From NCBI GenBank assembly GCA_027574665.1, contig CM050650.1, positions 55,039,304 to 55,103,303 on the forward strand: a DNA stretch of 64,000 bases. The letters are read 5' to 3'. Below, in pieces: positions 38,601-51,300 of the stretch (position 1 is its first letter; every line of letters begins with the position of its first letter). This DNA is from Rhynochetos jubatus (Eukaryota; Chordata; Aves; Eurypygiformes; Rhynochetidae). The position numbers and the translations under genes were made by a program. Under the pieces are notes generated by a model. That model had not been told where the DNA came from, ran no database searches, and was given only the letters and a program-made list of their open reading frames with translations.

Positions 38601-40317
38601 AAAAAGATGGACTCCTTTCTCCAGTCACCACAGATCTTAAAGTTGGGTATGCAGATTAGGATGCAGAAGATGAGCACCTCCCAAACCAGGTCCCTGGTAA
38701 TCTGCATGTTTCTTTGCGGTGATAGTGACTTCTGGCAACAAGCCTGATTTCGGGAATCCCACCCCAAGCTGTCTGTCCCTGACCCAACTCGCTGATTCTG
38801 CTGGTTCATTTTGGTGATCAGTTTTGAACAGTTGGAGCAGTTCTTTCTGTAGAGATAACATTTAAGCCACCTCTGTCTCTCTGCTTTATACTGGCTTTGC
38901 CTTTATGGTAAACTGGATGTGTGAACTGATCTGCATTACAATATCTTTTTTTCCATGGATTGTGTTTTAGCCTGGATCACTTTCTCTGGTATGTGCAGCC
39001 GCACAAACAGAGGTGCTGCCCTCCCAGTTGCACTGCCACATTGGGCGTGTGTGAGCAGCACAGAAAAGGAGGATGGAAGAGGGTCTTTTGAAGCTGGTCT
39101 GCTCTCCATGGAAATTCTCATCAAGCCTCATGTGGAAAACTGATAATCCACAGTCTGCTGTTATAGCTGAAGGAAGAGATAAAGATTGAAGGAAATGTGA
39201 GGAAAGGATAGCAGGAATGAAACACTATTAAATTAATGTTGGTAAAAACCTGGGTGTTTATAGCGTTGGGGAAAAAGAAGATTGTGTCATAAACAGCAGC
39301 AATTTGCACTAGCATCACGTCTTGCAAGGGGGTGGCCTGGAAGTAGCGGTATGGCTGGATGACAGCACTGGGGTGATTGCATCTTGGATAACCAATTCAG
39401 TCTTGGGAACGACAGGCTCTCCTCTTTATCAGTGCTGATTTCCTTGTTTTATCATTCTCTATCAAGTAATGAAATGTTGAAAATGCTGCACAGATTCTGT
39501 TTTTGTGAAAGCAGTTTGTGCACTTCTGCTGTAGTAGCACTTGTTATGCTTTAGCCAAGGAGATAATCCTGTTTATGGTGTGGGTGCTTGGCAACCTCAA
39601 CAAGCACGTGTGCTTGTGCTTGCCTCGGAAGAAGCATATGGCTTTGGTAGCTCTGAATGTGTGAGATTTCAGAAACGCCCGTTGTCTCTGGCAGGGCTGG
39701 GGAGATCAGTTGTTTCTCAGAGTAACACCAAAGCTACGTAACCGTCCGCAGACATTCATACCGTGTGGCCCTGTAGCACCTTCTCATGCTCAGTATAAAT
39801 TTACATTGAGTATTTCATGCTGTCATTTTCTCAAGAAGCTAAAAATTAATTTGGAATGAGTTCTCTGAAGCTGCCATCATCCTTCAGCATTAGTACTAAT
39901 GCATAGCTGCATATCTGTAGAAGTCAGGTTTGGGGTAAATACGTACTCTCTCATGTATCTGTCAGCTGATCACTGCTTAAATGTACTTGGCTGTGAAACT
40001 TTCACACCCTTACGTAAGAGAAATGAGTAGAGGAGCAGCTTTTATTGCTGATCCTAAGTCTTTTGTGCTTTTGATGCTTCCATTGTCTGCACGTTTGTCA
40101 GCATCACCATAGCTGTTGAGATCGCAGAGGTGCTGTGGAACCAAGTAGCTGTTCACAAGGGTACATCAACACGCACCTCGTGCACGGGGCTCTTCCTCTT
40201 CCTGTCACTGAGACTGTTTGACTGAGGATCTGCGGCCGCATTGGTGCATCTGTGCACCAGTACTGCACCAAAGCTGCTTTGTAGCTTGTGAGTGGGAATG
40301 AACAGCTGGTTCAGGAA

Positions 40318-40646
40318 CATAGAATCACAGATTGGTTTGGGTTGGAAGGGACCTTAAAGCTCATCTAGTTCCAACCCCCCTGCCATGGGCAGGGACACCC
40401 TCCACTAGACCAGGTTGCTCACAGCCTCATCCAGCCTGGCCTTGGACACTTCCAGGGATGGGGCACCCACAGCTTCTCTGGGCAACCTGTTCCAGTGCCT
40501 CACCACCCTCTCCGTGAAGAACTTCTTCCTGATGTCCAGTCTCAATCTCCCCGCTTTCAGTTTAAACCCATTACCCCTTGTCCTGTCACTACAGGCCCTT
40601 GTAAAAAGCTCCCCCCCCCCCCCCCCCAGCTTCCTTGTAGGCCCCC
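40318..40646 (-). mobile_element. CR1 LINE 3' fragment, antisense (about 330 bp)
   Basis: The fragment starts with catagaatcacagattggtt and TTGGAAGGGACC, includes CACCACCCTCTCCGTGAAGAAC, and ends in a variable poly-C/G stretch after GTAAAAAGCT. The copy holds a run of 17 C bases (40611-40627), far longer than the short C or G runs at this position in the other copies. It ends soon after CTTCCTTGTAGGCCCC. Confidence 0.94.
40611..40627 (+). repeat. C(17) homopolymer inside CR1
   Basis: Seventeen consecutive C bases occur at the CR1 site that carries only a few in the copy at 5664-6517 and G runs in the sense copy near 33124. It is probably an unstable expanded run, and length errors in assembly are likely. 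Confidence 0.8.
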
Positions 40647-43462
40647 ATCCTAGGCCATTGTAGAGAATTCTCAGGGAAAAACATAAGAGAGATGAAATTA
40701 CTTATTTACCTAAGTGTCTGGGATATGCGGCTTCTACTGGCAGATACTTGATCAGGGTGTTTAAAAGTACAAACAGGTAGCCCACAAGGGTTTTTAGAAG
40801 GCTCTGGTATCGGCTGGAGCAAAAGTCTAGCTAAAAGTATTTAGGTACACAATATATCTTTTTTTTTGAATTCAGCTAATCACTTTTTCCAGCATTATTA
40901 TGTATGGTGGATCCCTGTGCCCATCAGTGAGAGTATTTCCATAGTGAAGTAATGAACAGTTTTGTTGAAAACCTAAAGCTAAACTTGCTCTTGAAGACCA
41001 GATAAGAAAAAGTTAGTATTGTTCCTACAGATGTCTTGTAAACATATAGGCTTCTGCTATAGCAAATATGTAAAAAGTCTCTTGAATTACTAGAGCTTCT
41101 CTGCTGATAAATATCATTGTTATTTTCAACCAAAATGTATTTGTATTTGTCATGTAAAATGCCAGGTGGCTTTTCTTTGGAAAATGCTTATTTAATTAAA
41201 ATGAAATTTCCCAGCAGTATTACTTGATAACTGAAACACAGTAAACTTTTTAACTTGAAAGCTTTTACACTGTGATTCTAAATAGATAATCCCTTAAAAA
41301 TCCCATGAAGTTCTAGGGAATGGGCAGATCCCTACCTGGTGTAATGTACTTCTTTCCCTGTCGCTGAAACGTCACGAAGGAAGCATGTCTGAGAGCATGC
41401 ACATGCATGGTCTGTCTTAACATGCTTCCCTGCTGGTTTCTGTCTGAATTGGACTTAGCCAGGTCTCATCTGCCCGTGTTGTGAGATTAAATAGGCTCAA
41501 ACTCTCCTCACCAAGCACATTGCCTCACCCGATTGTATGTGCATGCCTTGCAAAAACATGTGATGGTCTCAGGAAACCACTTCTGTTTGCCATTCCTGCT
41601 CCTGCAACTGCTTGCCCGCTGGTGATTCTTCTGAGGTTACATTTGCAAAATTTGAGGTGTTGGTACTGGCCTGAGAAGTATCTGGAATTCTGGTTAAAAA
41701 AACCCACACAAACAAGAATAAATCTGTAGTGTTACAGTTTGGCTGTCCAACTCAGACACAGTCATGCAAGATGTTGCCCACATCCCAGGAAGAGCAGAAT
41801 GCCACCACTGTCATTAAAGCAGTCTGCTCCGATGTTAGCCAGAGCCCTGCAGGGTTTTGTTTGGAAACTACAGCTATGGTTGCTGGAAGGGGGCTGAGGG
41901 TGTAGTAATTTGCTTCTGTCACATTAGTTAGGAATATTTCAACACAAGTGCAAGATGGACTAAATGAACATCTCCATCTCAGTTAATTTAGGGAGGTTTT
42001 AGCTGAAAGCTGTTAGATTTGATGTTGGCCTAGTGACAACGGGGAGTGGAATTCCTTTTGCCTTTGCTTTTGCTGTCAGTCTTTGAAAGCAAGCAAAAAG
42101 GCAAGTTAAGAGACATGTTTTGCATTTCTTCCACTGTGTTCGAAACTGCCATGGGTGTGGACATATTTAATGATCAACCTGAAAGAATGACGGCTATCCA
42201 TGTCACTAGGTATTCCATTCAGCTTAATGGTGCCAGGAGTTATATCCAAGCTAGTTGCAATGTGTTATCTCCAATCCTCATTAGATTTTTTTTGCACTGC
42301 TTGGATTCCTGTAAAACCCTGAAGTCAGGAATGTGACATCATTCCACCCCATTAAGGTACAATATTCATATAGTCAGCATGTTCAGAAACTGTCTCGTGG
42401 AACATCTTTAAATCTCACTTGGACATTTCATATCTGAGGGGGGAATTTTATTTGAGCCTTAGTAGCTTTTAACTGCCTTACATTTAAGCTATTTGAAAAT
42501 CTGGCAAGCTTCTTTTCTTGTGATGTCTCTGTTACTGGAGATCTTTATTAAGGTAAAGGCAGACTGCTTTAAACTTCAATTTTTCTCAAATTCAATTATA
42601 AATACAAAAAAAGGTCAGTCTGACACAAACCCTTCAGCTGATGTATCTTTGCAGAAAAACCATTACTTTTAGACAGGCATTGCAAAACTGTGGAACTTCC
42701 TATAAGAGCCTGAATGTGAAAGTCTGCATCTACCTTTAAACAGAAGCCATAAAGGCAGAACACGTGTTCAGTTTGAGCTGAGTAACATGATGTGCACGCT
42801 CATGGAGACTGGGGTTGAACTCAGTGACTTGGGATTTCAAAGAGTAACCTAAGATTATTTTAATATTTTTTAGTGTCCACATTGCTTTACAATATCAATG
42901 CTACAATTCAAAATGCATACGTTAGGAAGCATAGGAGGTGAGAATTTTTAAAAAAGGCAATCAAAGGAGCAGTGTTGGGTCAGGAATTTTCTGCTACGAT
43001 TCCTTGCCCCTCAGAGAAACCTTCCCTGGCTGCCTGCTACTTTGCCTTATCCACTCACTGCATAGGTTATCTTTATTGCAAAAGTAGATTTCTTTGTGTA
43101 GTGATCCCTGTTAACCCGGCGGAACCTGCTTCCTGGTATCTGCAGTCTGCGTTGGTTCTTAAAACTACACGGCAGTAATTTTCTTTCCCCGCTTCAGGCA
43201 AGAGTTGTAAGTTCATGTTGTCCACTTTGTAGAGCACAAATTGTGCATTAATGGTGAAGTAGCTGAAATCATGGTTGTAATTCATCTGCCCGTAGCTGAA
43301 TGTCATGTCCATCACAAGTGCCCTTTGCTTGGTTTTGGGCTTTAGCAAGCCTGTTTAACAAGGATTAATCTAAATAAGAGGTTCAGATTTCTCACTCGGC
43401 AAACAAAACCCTAGTTTCTCTTAGCTAATGTTCATCCTTGTATTGCTTCCTTGTTTCTGCAG

Positions 43463-43570
43463 CTTCCAATTGTTGAGAAAATAAGGATCATTGCTCAGAA
43501 GGTGTATGGAGCCCAGGATATAGAGTTGTCTCCCGCTGCCCAGTCACAAGTCGATCGTTACACCCGGCAG
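43463..43570 (+). CDS. MTHFD1L: MTHFD1L exon F ([20 protein letters not shown])
   Basis: This 108-nt exon has exactly 36 codons with both ends on codon boundaries. It reads [20 protein letters not shown], then [16 protein letters not shown]. The acceptor is ttgtttctgcag and the donor gtaaga. The IRIIAQ-x-YGA-x-DIEL core is conserved across eukaryotic synthetases, and the charged tail leads into the [12 protein letters not shown] block of the next exon. A short open extension past the donor (to about 43639) is intron read-through. Confidence 0.96.
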
Positions 43571-45241
43571 GTAAGAACATCAATGAATTGCGCAGTCAGA
43601 TACCTGCTGGATGAGAGGCTTAGGAAACTTCGGGGGTGAAAGGTTGTCAGATTGGCGTGTTTAGTCAAACTTTGCTAAGAGGTGTGAGCTTACCCACAGT
43701 GCTGGACTGCGGAGGTCAGTATGGATTGGTTGCGATTAGATAGAGCAGAATGGTTTTAACCTTGAAAGCTATCTCCCCTAAGATACGTATGGTGTTTGGA
43801 ATCATTCTGAGATTGTTGATGAACCTCTGTACTTTCTCTGCAGAGTGTTAATTTTGGGATACTGCCTTAATTGTGACAACTGCACATCTGCAAAAGTAGC
43901 AGCTAGTGAATGTGCCTGATTTTAGCGTATGAGTGTTCATTTGTACCTGCAAAAATTTGCAAACGCAAAGACCCCTGTGCAGCTATGCACATTAACAACA
44001 AAGGTCCCAATAGATGTAAAATTGTTTGCTTTCCTTCTGTTCATATTATTTTCAAGGGGTTATAAGTGCTAAAAGGTGAAGTAGATTACTGTTCCTAAAG
44101 CATGTGGGAGTGGGCTTTGTAACAGTTTTGAAACCATGTGGAGGGGTACATTATTTTCTGTAATGGAACAGCTTCTGTACATAAACATGGCCAGAGCCTT
44201 TCTGTCAGAAAAGAGTAACTATGGATGACATGTTATGGAATAATTCCCTAGTATGCTTCAGCAGCCTGGTCAGACAGACAGAAGTATAGCCATCTTCTCT
44301 ATAGTGCACATCTCCTGAGAATTAATTTGATTTTTCTAGATGGAAAAGAAGCTTACTTCGTGTACTTGGAGCAAAATAATCCATGTCTTTACCTTTTCCT
44401 GCTGTGATTCTCTAATCCGTTTTTAGTCTAAACGTTGGTAGTATCAGGAAATATTTTCACAATGTCACTGGGGGATTGTTGTCAGCGCTGGGCTGCAGAG
44501 GCAATTCCCTGCAGTGCCGCCTCTCCTCCTGGCCTTGCGAATTGCATCCCTGTTTGTCGAGGAATTGAACAGGAGAGAGGAATGTGCCTGACTCAAGGTT
44601 AATCAGTAACCTGGGAGACAAATAGTGGGAGGGGAGCTGCTGAGGGCCTTTCCCTGATTTTCTCTCACTTTTTGAGTACCACTGCACTGTCATTAAGTGA
44701 AGTGGGTGCCATCACCTCAGGCAGCTTTTGTCTTGTTTAAAAACAAAGCATCATGAGCCTCTTGTGTTTACCCCCAAGAAGACATTAGTACCCTTAAAGA
44801 GTTTTGGACTATGAATCCTGGTCACAAATAGGTATCTAACTAGGTCAGTAGGCCCCAGAGGGAAGTGCTGTACTGGAGTGTTATTGAGTTGGTGTAGGTT
44901 TCTTGTTCAGCGTGGTGCCCGCAGTGCACCCTTTCTGAAAATAACACGCTCTAGCCGTTGTATAGGCAACTTTTGCACCTAACTCTAGACTGAGAACCCA
45001 GTCTAGAAGCTGGATATCACTAGACCCCAGTCTCTGGAGATAACAGGTCTGAGCTGAGAGAAAATGGTATGTGAAATACAGTATTCTGTCCATTTCTGAA
45101 ATATTAGCTGTTAATAAGCTGAGGTGAACTACTGCCATATGGCTTTTAGGATTTCTAGAAGATACTGATTAACAAAGTGAAAATGTATTTTGTCTTTACT
45201 GTAATCTTAAAAACTTTTCCTTTCTTTCCCTTTGTTGTTAG
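43571..45241 (+). other. Intron between exons F and G (1,671 nt)
   Basis: The donor is gtaaga and the acceptor ttccctttgttgttag follows a long pyrimidine tract. No repeat or other gene was recognised. Open frames at 44457-44693 and 44881-45138 on the minus strand show no family resemblance. Confidence 0.88.
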
Positions 45242-45394
45242 GGATTTGGAAATCTTCCCATTTGTATGGCAAAAACTCACCTATCCCTCTCCCATCAGCC
45301 TGAGAGGAAAGGAGTTCCCACTGGTTTTATTTTACCCATTAGCGATGTGCGAGCCAGTATTGGAGCTGGATTCATCTACCCTTTAGTAGGAACG
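45242..45394 (+). CDS. MTHFD1L: MTHFD1L exon G ([20 protein letters not shown])
   Basis: This 153-nt exon has 51 codons, with both ends on codon boundaries and donor gtgagt. It reads [40 protein letters not shown], then [11 protein letters not shown]. The [15 protein letters not shown] and [15 protein letters not shown] blocks are hallmark C-terminal motifs of the synthetase. In the family the next residues are MSTMPGLPTRP and a short tail to the stop, which a following phase-0 exon should encode. That exon was not found in this window. Confidence 0.97.
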
Positions 45395-48231
45395 GTGAGT
45401 GCAGAATATTCAGCTCGATCATTCCCCTTCCTTTGACCTGGCTTGACAGGGAAGTGCATTTCCTCATTGTCTCAAAAAATAATGTGTAGAACCACACATT
45501 GTTTTTTAATAATAATTTTATCCTCACAGTTTTGTAGCTCTACATTGATAGGAAAAGCGAATTAGAAAAATGTAGTGTCATAGAAGAGCTTTGACTACAG
45601 GGTCTGCAAGAATGACTTTTCCCATTGGTTCTGTTTCTGATGTTTCTCAGTTAGTCTAGGATAGTTAGGCACCCTAATGCTGCAGAAGAATGAATTTACA
45701 TGTCCGTTGCCTTTCCTTATTCAAATTGCAGCAGCCTGTAAATAATTGTAATTACATGATTATATTCTAAATATTAAATCTGTCGTCTGTCATTACAAAG
45801 CATTCTGTAATGTATGTAGATGAAAGGAATTGTGTGAGGAAGAAGCGTGTGATTAAAATGATTGCTTTTCAGCTGATGAGCCAGATCTATTCCCAGTCCT
45901 TGTGAAAGCCTCTGCTGGTTCTGCAAAACTCAGTTATGGTGGGAAGGGGATAGCTTCCTAACTGCAGAAATAGTAGCACATTCTTTCTTCTTTTTAGAGA
46001 TTTAAACAATGAGGTACTAAAGAGGCAATTGTTATTCTTTCTTCCTACCTGTCCTTAAAAGTACAGACTCAGATTAAAAAAGTTTCTGATGTTTTCTTCC
46101 CTGACGTGCCTTATCAGAGTAGCTGAGAATTAGTTAGCTCATGCCTATTGCCAACCATGCACATCTTACTCCAAAGAGTAGTTGAACTGCATCTGATATG
46201 TCATAGCACGAATCATTACTTATATGTAGCTGATTCGTGGAATGTTCCTAGAGAAGGGATGCAAAAGCCATTGCATTTCCGGAAAGAGTACTCTCCCAAT
46301 GTTATCTCGTCTTCCCAGAGCACAGCCCAATTTCCTTGCGTAGCAGTACACTTAGGAAAGCTTGAAAGTTTCTAGTCTATTGTTTTGAATTCCCTCTGAA
46401 ACAATTAAGTGTTTGAAACAAGGAAGGAAGTACTTTCTGACCAGGAGAGTTCCTGGAGTTCAGGAAACTGTGTTACTCTAACTCACTGGACTTGAGGATA
46501 TGCTTTCCTTCTGCATGGCCATGTTATGTGCGTCCACCAGAAGTGGAGCACAGCTGTGGATTTAAATTGTGTAAGACAAACTCCAATTACTGGTGACAGA
46601 ATAAAATTTGTCAGAAGTTCTAGTATCTCCTTCATGGCCTGCATTCAAGTTTGCACTGGAAGTTGTGTGTCATAAAGTTGTGGGAAGGAATGAATGTGAA
46701 GAATGAGCAGCAACTACTTCAAATCCATGAGGGAGTTATTCTGTAGAATGTCAGAGTGAAATGTTCTTGGGTTTAGGTTTCTGAATGAGTCACACTCTGC
46801 ACGCTTCACAAACTAGCTGCAGTTCAGCCTCATAAATCCATAGGAACTATCCATAAAACCAGTGTATAGACCAAACAAATTCAAGGATTATCTCTCATTT
46901 TCAGTTTCTGCCTAGAATGAAAAAATATGGTTCTTGTGAAGGATATTTTATATATGGGATTTCGTACTGGGGGAGATTGTAAAAAATACATTCCAGGTTA
47001 GGTGCCCTGACTTTGCCGAGCGGTAGTATAGCTATGGAACTTTTCCCATATCAGGAATTGGGTAGGCAGTGTTCTATATTCCAAGAAAGTTTGTGAGGTA
47101 AGGTACTGTATAAACATAAGATTCCCAAGAGCTAAAAATCTAAATAGGCAGACATCAATCATTGGTTATTTGGAAAATAATGGCTAATACTCAGGAATAT
47201 GGGACAGAACACTCCTTGGAATTATCACAATTGCTACAAATCAAAATTAATGATTCTGAGTGTGTTCCTAACATTCTTACCATACAATTCTTTCTCTGGA
47301 ATTAAATTTATGGCAAGAGGTCCAATTTGTTCCCTTTCAGAACTGAGAGTTGTGATCATCGAGAAACAAACTCTTGTAGCAGAGTTGTACCGCTACTTTT
47401 GAGATCACTTTTCTGTTTTGCCACCTTCAGATTTTTTTGTGTACATTGTTGTCAGCAATTAAGTCTTCAGGTTAGTGGTACTTCTTAAGTTTTGCAAGAA
47501 GGAATATTTCTGATGTCAGGTTCCAAAACTGAGAGTCTTCCTTTGACAGTTCTCTTACTAATAAAGCTATCCGAAACTGTCTACAAGGACAAAGCAAGTA
47601 TAAAAGGACATGTCCTGAAGGCTTAAAGTGGCTGGAAGTCAGATGCTATGAGTATAGGGAATACAGAAGTCCTGGTGGCAGCATATGGTGAAAGCATCCA
47701 GTCATGACTGTGGATTAGATATCTTTATATAGGGGGGAAAAAAAAGCAGCATTATATATTCTTTCCTTTTATTACTTGCTGGCTAATTGTATTAATGGAA
47801 GAGGATCCTTAATAGCTAACCTGCTTAGACTCTTCTTACAAATAAGACCTTTCTGATGGCAGAGTAAGTGCTATTGGACAACATATTTGTTAAAGTTGTA
47901 GTGATAGTTCTGATGCTAATTAAATGTCAAACTCCATTCTCAAAGCATATTTTTTACTGGACGAACTCCTTGCACTCTAACCTGGCAAAACTTATAAGTG
48001 GTAAAGCAGGTTGTTAGAATTCTGCTGCAATTTAATCGAGAAGAGCATTACAAATGAAAGAGATAATACTGCTGAATGATAATAAACTGTCTGCAGTAAC
48101 TGCCATTTGTAGTTCAACTTTGTCATTAGCATGTGTAAATTAATGATACTTTTATTCACCCCAACACTAATAGGCAATTACCTTTTTTAAAAAATAACTA
48201 GTATTTAACGTGTTGTCTTCATATTCTCTAG

Positions 48232-48354
48232 GCAATATTTGTTTTGTGTTATGGTTGGCTCTGGTTCCCTTACCGCATGGAAGTCTTTCCAGGAAAAATG
48301 AGCCGAGCCTTATCAGAGGAAATCAGCAGTGAAACAAGAGGTGCATTTAATTAA
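48232..48354 (+). other. Candidate alternative terminal exon, in frame with exon G
   Basis: A pyrimidine-rich acceptor (tgttgtcttcatattctctag) precedes 40 open codons and a TAA at 48352-48354. Because exon G ends on a codon boundary, splicing here would add a 40-residue, Trp/Tyr-containing tail in place of the MSTMPGLP end. There is no similarity to any synthetase C-terminus, and forty open codons can occur by chance. The first AATAAA hexamer I noticed downstream is near 51565, over 3 kb away. I treat this as a hypothesis only. Confidence 0.15.
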
Positions 48355-51300
48355 CACTGGCACAGCTCTTATCCAAGTTCTCTGTGACCATGACCCAGAG
48401 GGCTACATCACTCACAGGTGGACTGTTGACATCATTGCTTGGCTCAACAGAGTGATGGCAGGAAGGCTGCTGGAGTATATGTAGGAAACCAGTGAGGTCA
48501 TTCACTAGCAATGCTTGGGTGGAGAACGATTAGATTTTTGTAGTATGTGTGTTTCTCTCCACCCCCACCCAAAAAGCCATTGTAGTTTGGTGCTTCTCAC
48601 ATTCAGCCACGTTTCCATTGTTCTCTTTCATGTGATGTGCAAGAATGCAGGCTGGTTGTAGAAGTCAAACCGATTGTCTTTTGACTTTGTGAAGTGACAC
48701 CACCAAATCACTGGTGCAAATAATATAGTTGCGTTGGAGTCACAGTGAGATTTTTAAATGCATACTGCCCTTTTCTAGCCATGCACTTTTGTTTTAATGG
48801 GTTAAAATTACAGCCAAGGTCCCTTTGAAAACATGTCAAGCCTTTGGAGCCACAACAGCTCCCAAATTCTCACAGTGACCTGACATCCTTCAGATACTGA
48901 CATATCTGAAGACACATCAGTCCATTTCAGAAATATACAGAAATATTTCTCCCCATAGAGAAAACAGTTCAAGTCTCTGGAACTAGTTCTGAAACTATAT
49001 CCTCTGGAAAGGGACTCTTGGGGTGACCCAGTGTGGCTTCAAATCAGTTTAGGGGAGCAGTAAAGCCCTAAGTCACTTGTAGGTGAGGGCCAGGACTGTC
49101 CTGCTAAAATATCACCTGAATATTGTAAGGGGGAAAAGAGTCTGAAAGTAAGTATTTTTATTAATACTTTTAGACAGAAAATATTGTTCCCTGTTGAATT
49201 AATTTCTTCTTTCGTAGTGGTTAAGAGCTTACCAAGTTTTGAGTGTGTCCTTTGAACATAAGCCAGAGTCCAAGCCCACCTGGAGTGAAATTGCAGCTTC
49301 CCAGTGGTGCGTGAGACCCAAGTTGTCTCCAAACTGTCATTTTGTCACTTCTCTCAGGCTCTCTTATGGGACAGCTGAATGATTATCGGTGGATTGCCCA
49401 ACTCATCCTGACGATCTGTGTGACACGGGGTGGTTTCTCAAAAACGTGAATGATGGTGACATTTATATTTGCCTTGTAAAGCATTTAGCTTACAATGCAG
49501 TTTTATATCACTTACAAAGGAGTAGTGCTCTGCTAGGTGTTCTGACCCCTCTCAGTCCAAAAAGTGTCCCTGGTGGTGTGGCACTCGGCACCTGCCTTTG
49601 GTGTCGTATTGTTGCCATGTTGTAGCAGTGCTCAGAAGTACCCAAACAGCTAGTTGTAAAAATACTAGGTGCTCATAGACTCCGCAGGCTGGTTTGGAGG
49701 TAACTGCAGTAAGTGTGGAAGAAGGAATAGAAAAGGAAAGCTGTGATGTTAAACTCACATGGAGAATGTACGTTAGCAGTTGTGTAGTTCTACGCTGAAA
49801 AATACTAACAGGAAAAGCAAAAGCACACACTCTCCTTTGTTAGATGATGTGCCTTTGCATTCATTACAGGAGGTGTAATCACTCTCCAGAGGGAGGGAGA
49901 GAGGTTTTCTGAATTACACAGGGCACATCGTTCCTGAACAGTGACCGGGTGTGCACGTGCGGAAGTGCTGAATGATGCTGCATGCGGTGGAGGCTGGTGA
50001 ATTATTCAGGGTGGGGTTGACGGGGCAGGGGGTGAGCACATAGGTAAGATCAATGGCTGGAAGTGAAGGTGAGGACAGTCAGCTTTAGCTCACTGTGTTT
50101 GAAAGGTGGAGGCTGAGAGAGGGCGTAATAACAGCCAATCCACCTGTGTTCCTTGGTGGTGAGAAGGTGGGAATAGAGGATTGAGGGGAGGATTGGAAGG
50201 ATGGAGTTGACTGGAAAGGAAAAGCAGTTAAATAGAGAGTTATACCAGTGGGAGGAGATACCTGTGAAATTATTTGATGCTGCATCCAAGAGGTACCTGG
50301 TGAACTGGAAGAGGACACTGAAGTAAAAGCCGCAGGGGTAAAAAAGATTTGAAAGATGCTCCAAAAGCGTTAGTTGAAGCAATGACATGATGGAAGATCT
50401 GACATGGAAGAAGCCATGGGAGGAAGTGATGGATGTAGTTACAGGTGAGCAGAACATGCCTTGCTGATGACTAAGGATTTTTTTAAACTGAAGAGAAAAA
50501 GAGTTTAGCTGGCTTGAAAAAATTTATTATGGTCTCCATAACTTTTGAAAGTACGTAGAAAATAGTGTATTGATGTAAATGAAAGTTAAGAAATTCCAAA
50601 TGCTCTGAGTTTTTGCTGTTTCTTTCAACTATTTTAAACTGATGTGGGTAAGCCAGTGCTTGTTGGAAATACAGACGAAATATACTTGGCTTCAGGTCAT
50701 CGCACCTCCCTACCATAGTTGTTGCACAGATGTGTGGCAAAATACCCTTTCACACCCTCAAAAAACCAACCAAAACAACCAACCCACCAGCCACAATCAG
50801 CCTTTCTCTCTCCTCTGGCATGTAGAAATACCTTGACAGGTGATGGATGCGAGGCGCTTGGCTTCTATGTAGCTCATGCTGTCTCTCTTCACTGCTCTGT
50901 TTGCTAGTAAGCATTACTTAACCTACATGGTAATATAGTACAATGCATTGCCTTTCCCGAGTGAAAGACTACGTCTCCTTGCTGGCTGTGCAGTCAGAAT
51001 TAACTTGCAGCTTGTTAGAGCTTCCTTCAACCTAGCATTACATTTCTCAAGGGCCACCGCTTGTAATTAGCAGAACTAAAGGAATGATTTTGCTTTGTTT
51101 TCTATCGAGAAGAAAAAAGAAATTGTGTGGATGTTTGTGTTATTTCAGCAAACTGAATAGTCGGAGAAGGACTTGTTTTGGAACAGGATGAACCATTATA
51201 CAACATATCACAAAAGAAAATAGTTTGGTAAGCTATTTAGTGTTTAGATTAGTTGAGATTTTTCTCAATACAACCTCCGTTACAAGCTATTTCAGTATGA

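Larger units (their letters stand above)
30107..43462 (+). other. Intron between exons E and F (13,356 nt), repeat-rich
   Basis: The donor is gtaaga and the acceptor ttccttgtttctgcag is strong. The intron carries the densest repeat cluster of the window: a possible decayed retroelement (about 30300-31640), an antisense CR1 tail, a long sense CR1 and a third antisense CR1. The remaining 33430-40317 and 40647-43462 are AT-rich with scattered short open frames on both strands. No other gene, RNA gene or repeat is recognised there. A 13-T run lies at 35601-35613. Confidence 0.85.
2786..45394 (+). other. MTHFD1L: MTHFD1L gene, partial (seven internal exons)
   Basis: This span covers the seven recognised exons. 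The product makes 10-formyl-THF from, or releases formate from, tetrahydrofolate with ATP/ADP in the mitochondrial matrix, feeding formate to cytosolic one-carbon metabolism. Exon phases, as unpaired nucleotides at each junction, run 0, 1, 0, 0, 2, 0, 0, 0 and all join cleanly; total coding is 834 nt. The translated segment matches the synthetase domain as I remember it for vertebrate MTHFD1L rather than cytosolic MTHFD1. Diagnostic stretches are [35 protein letters not shown] and LNVFKTD. From remembered human length (about 978 residues), it should cover roughly residues 670-950. The paralog choice rests on memory and not on an alignment. Confidence 0.93.
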
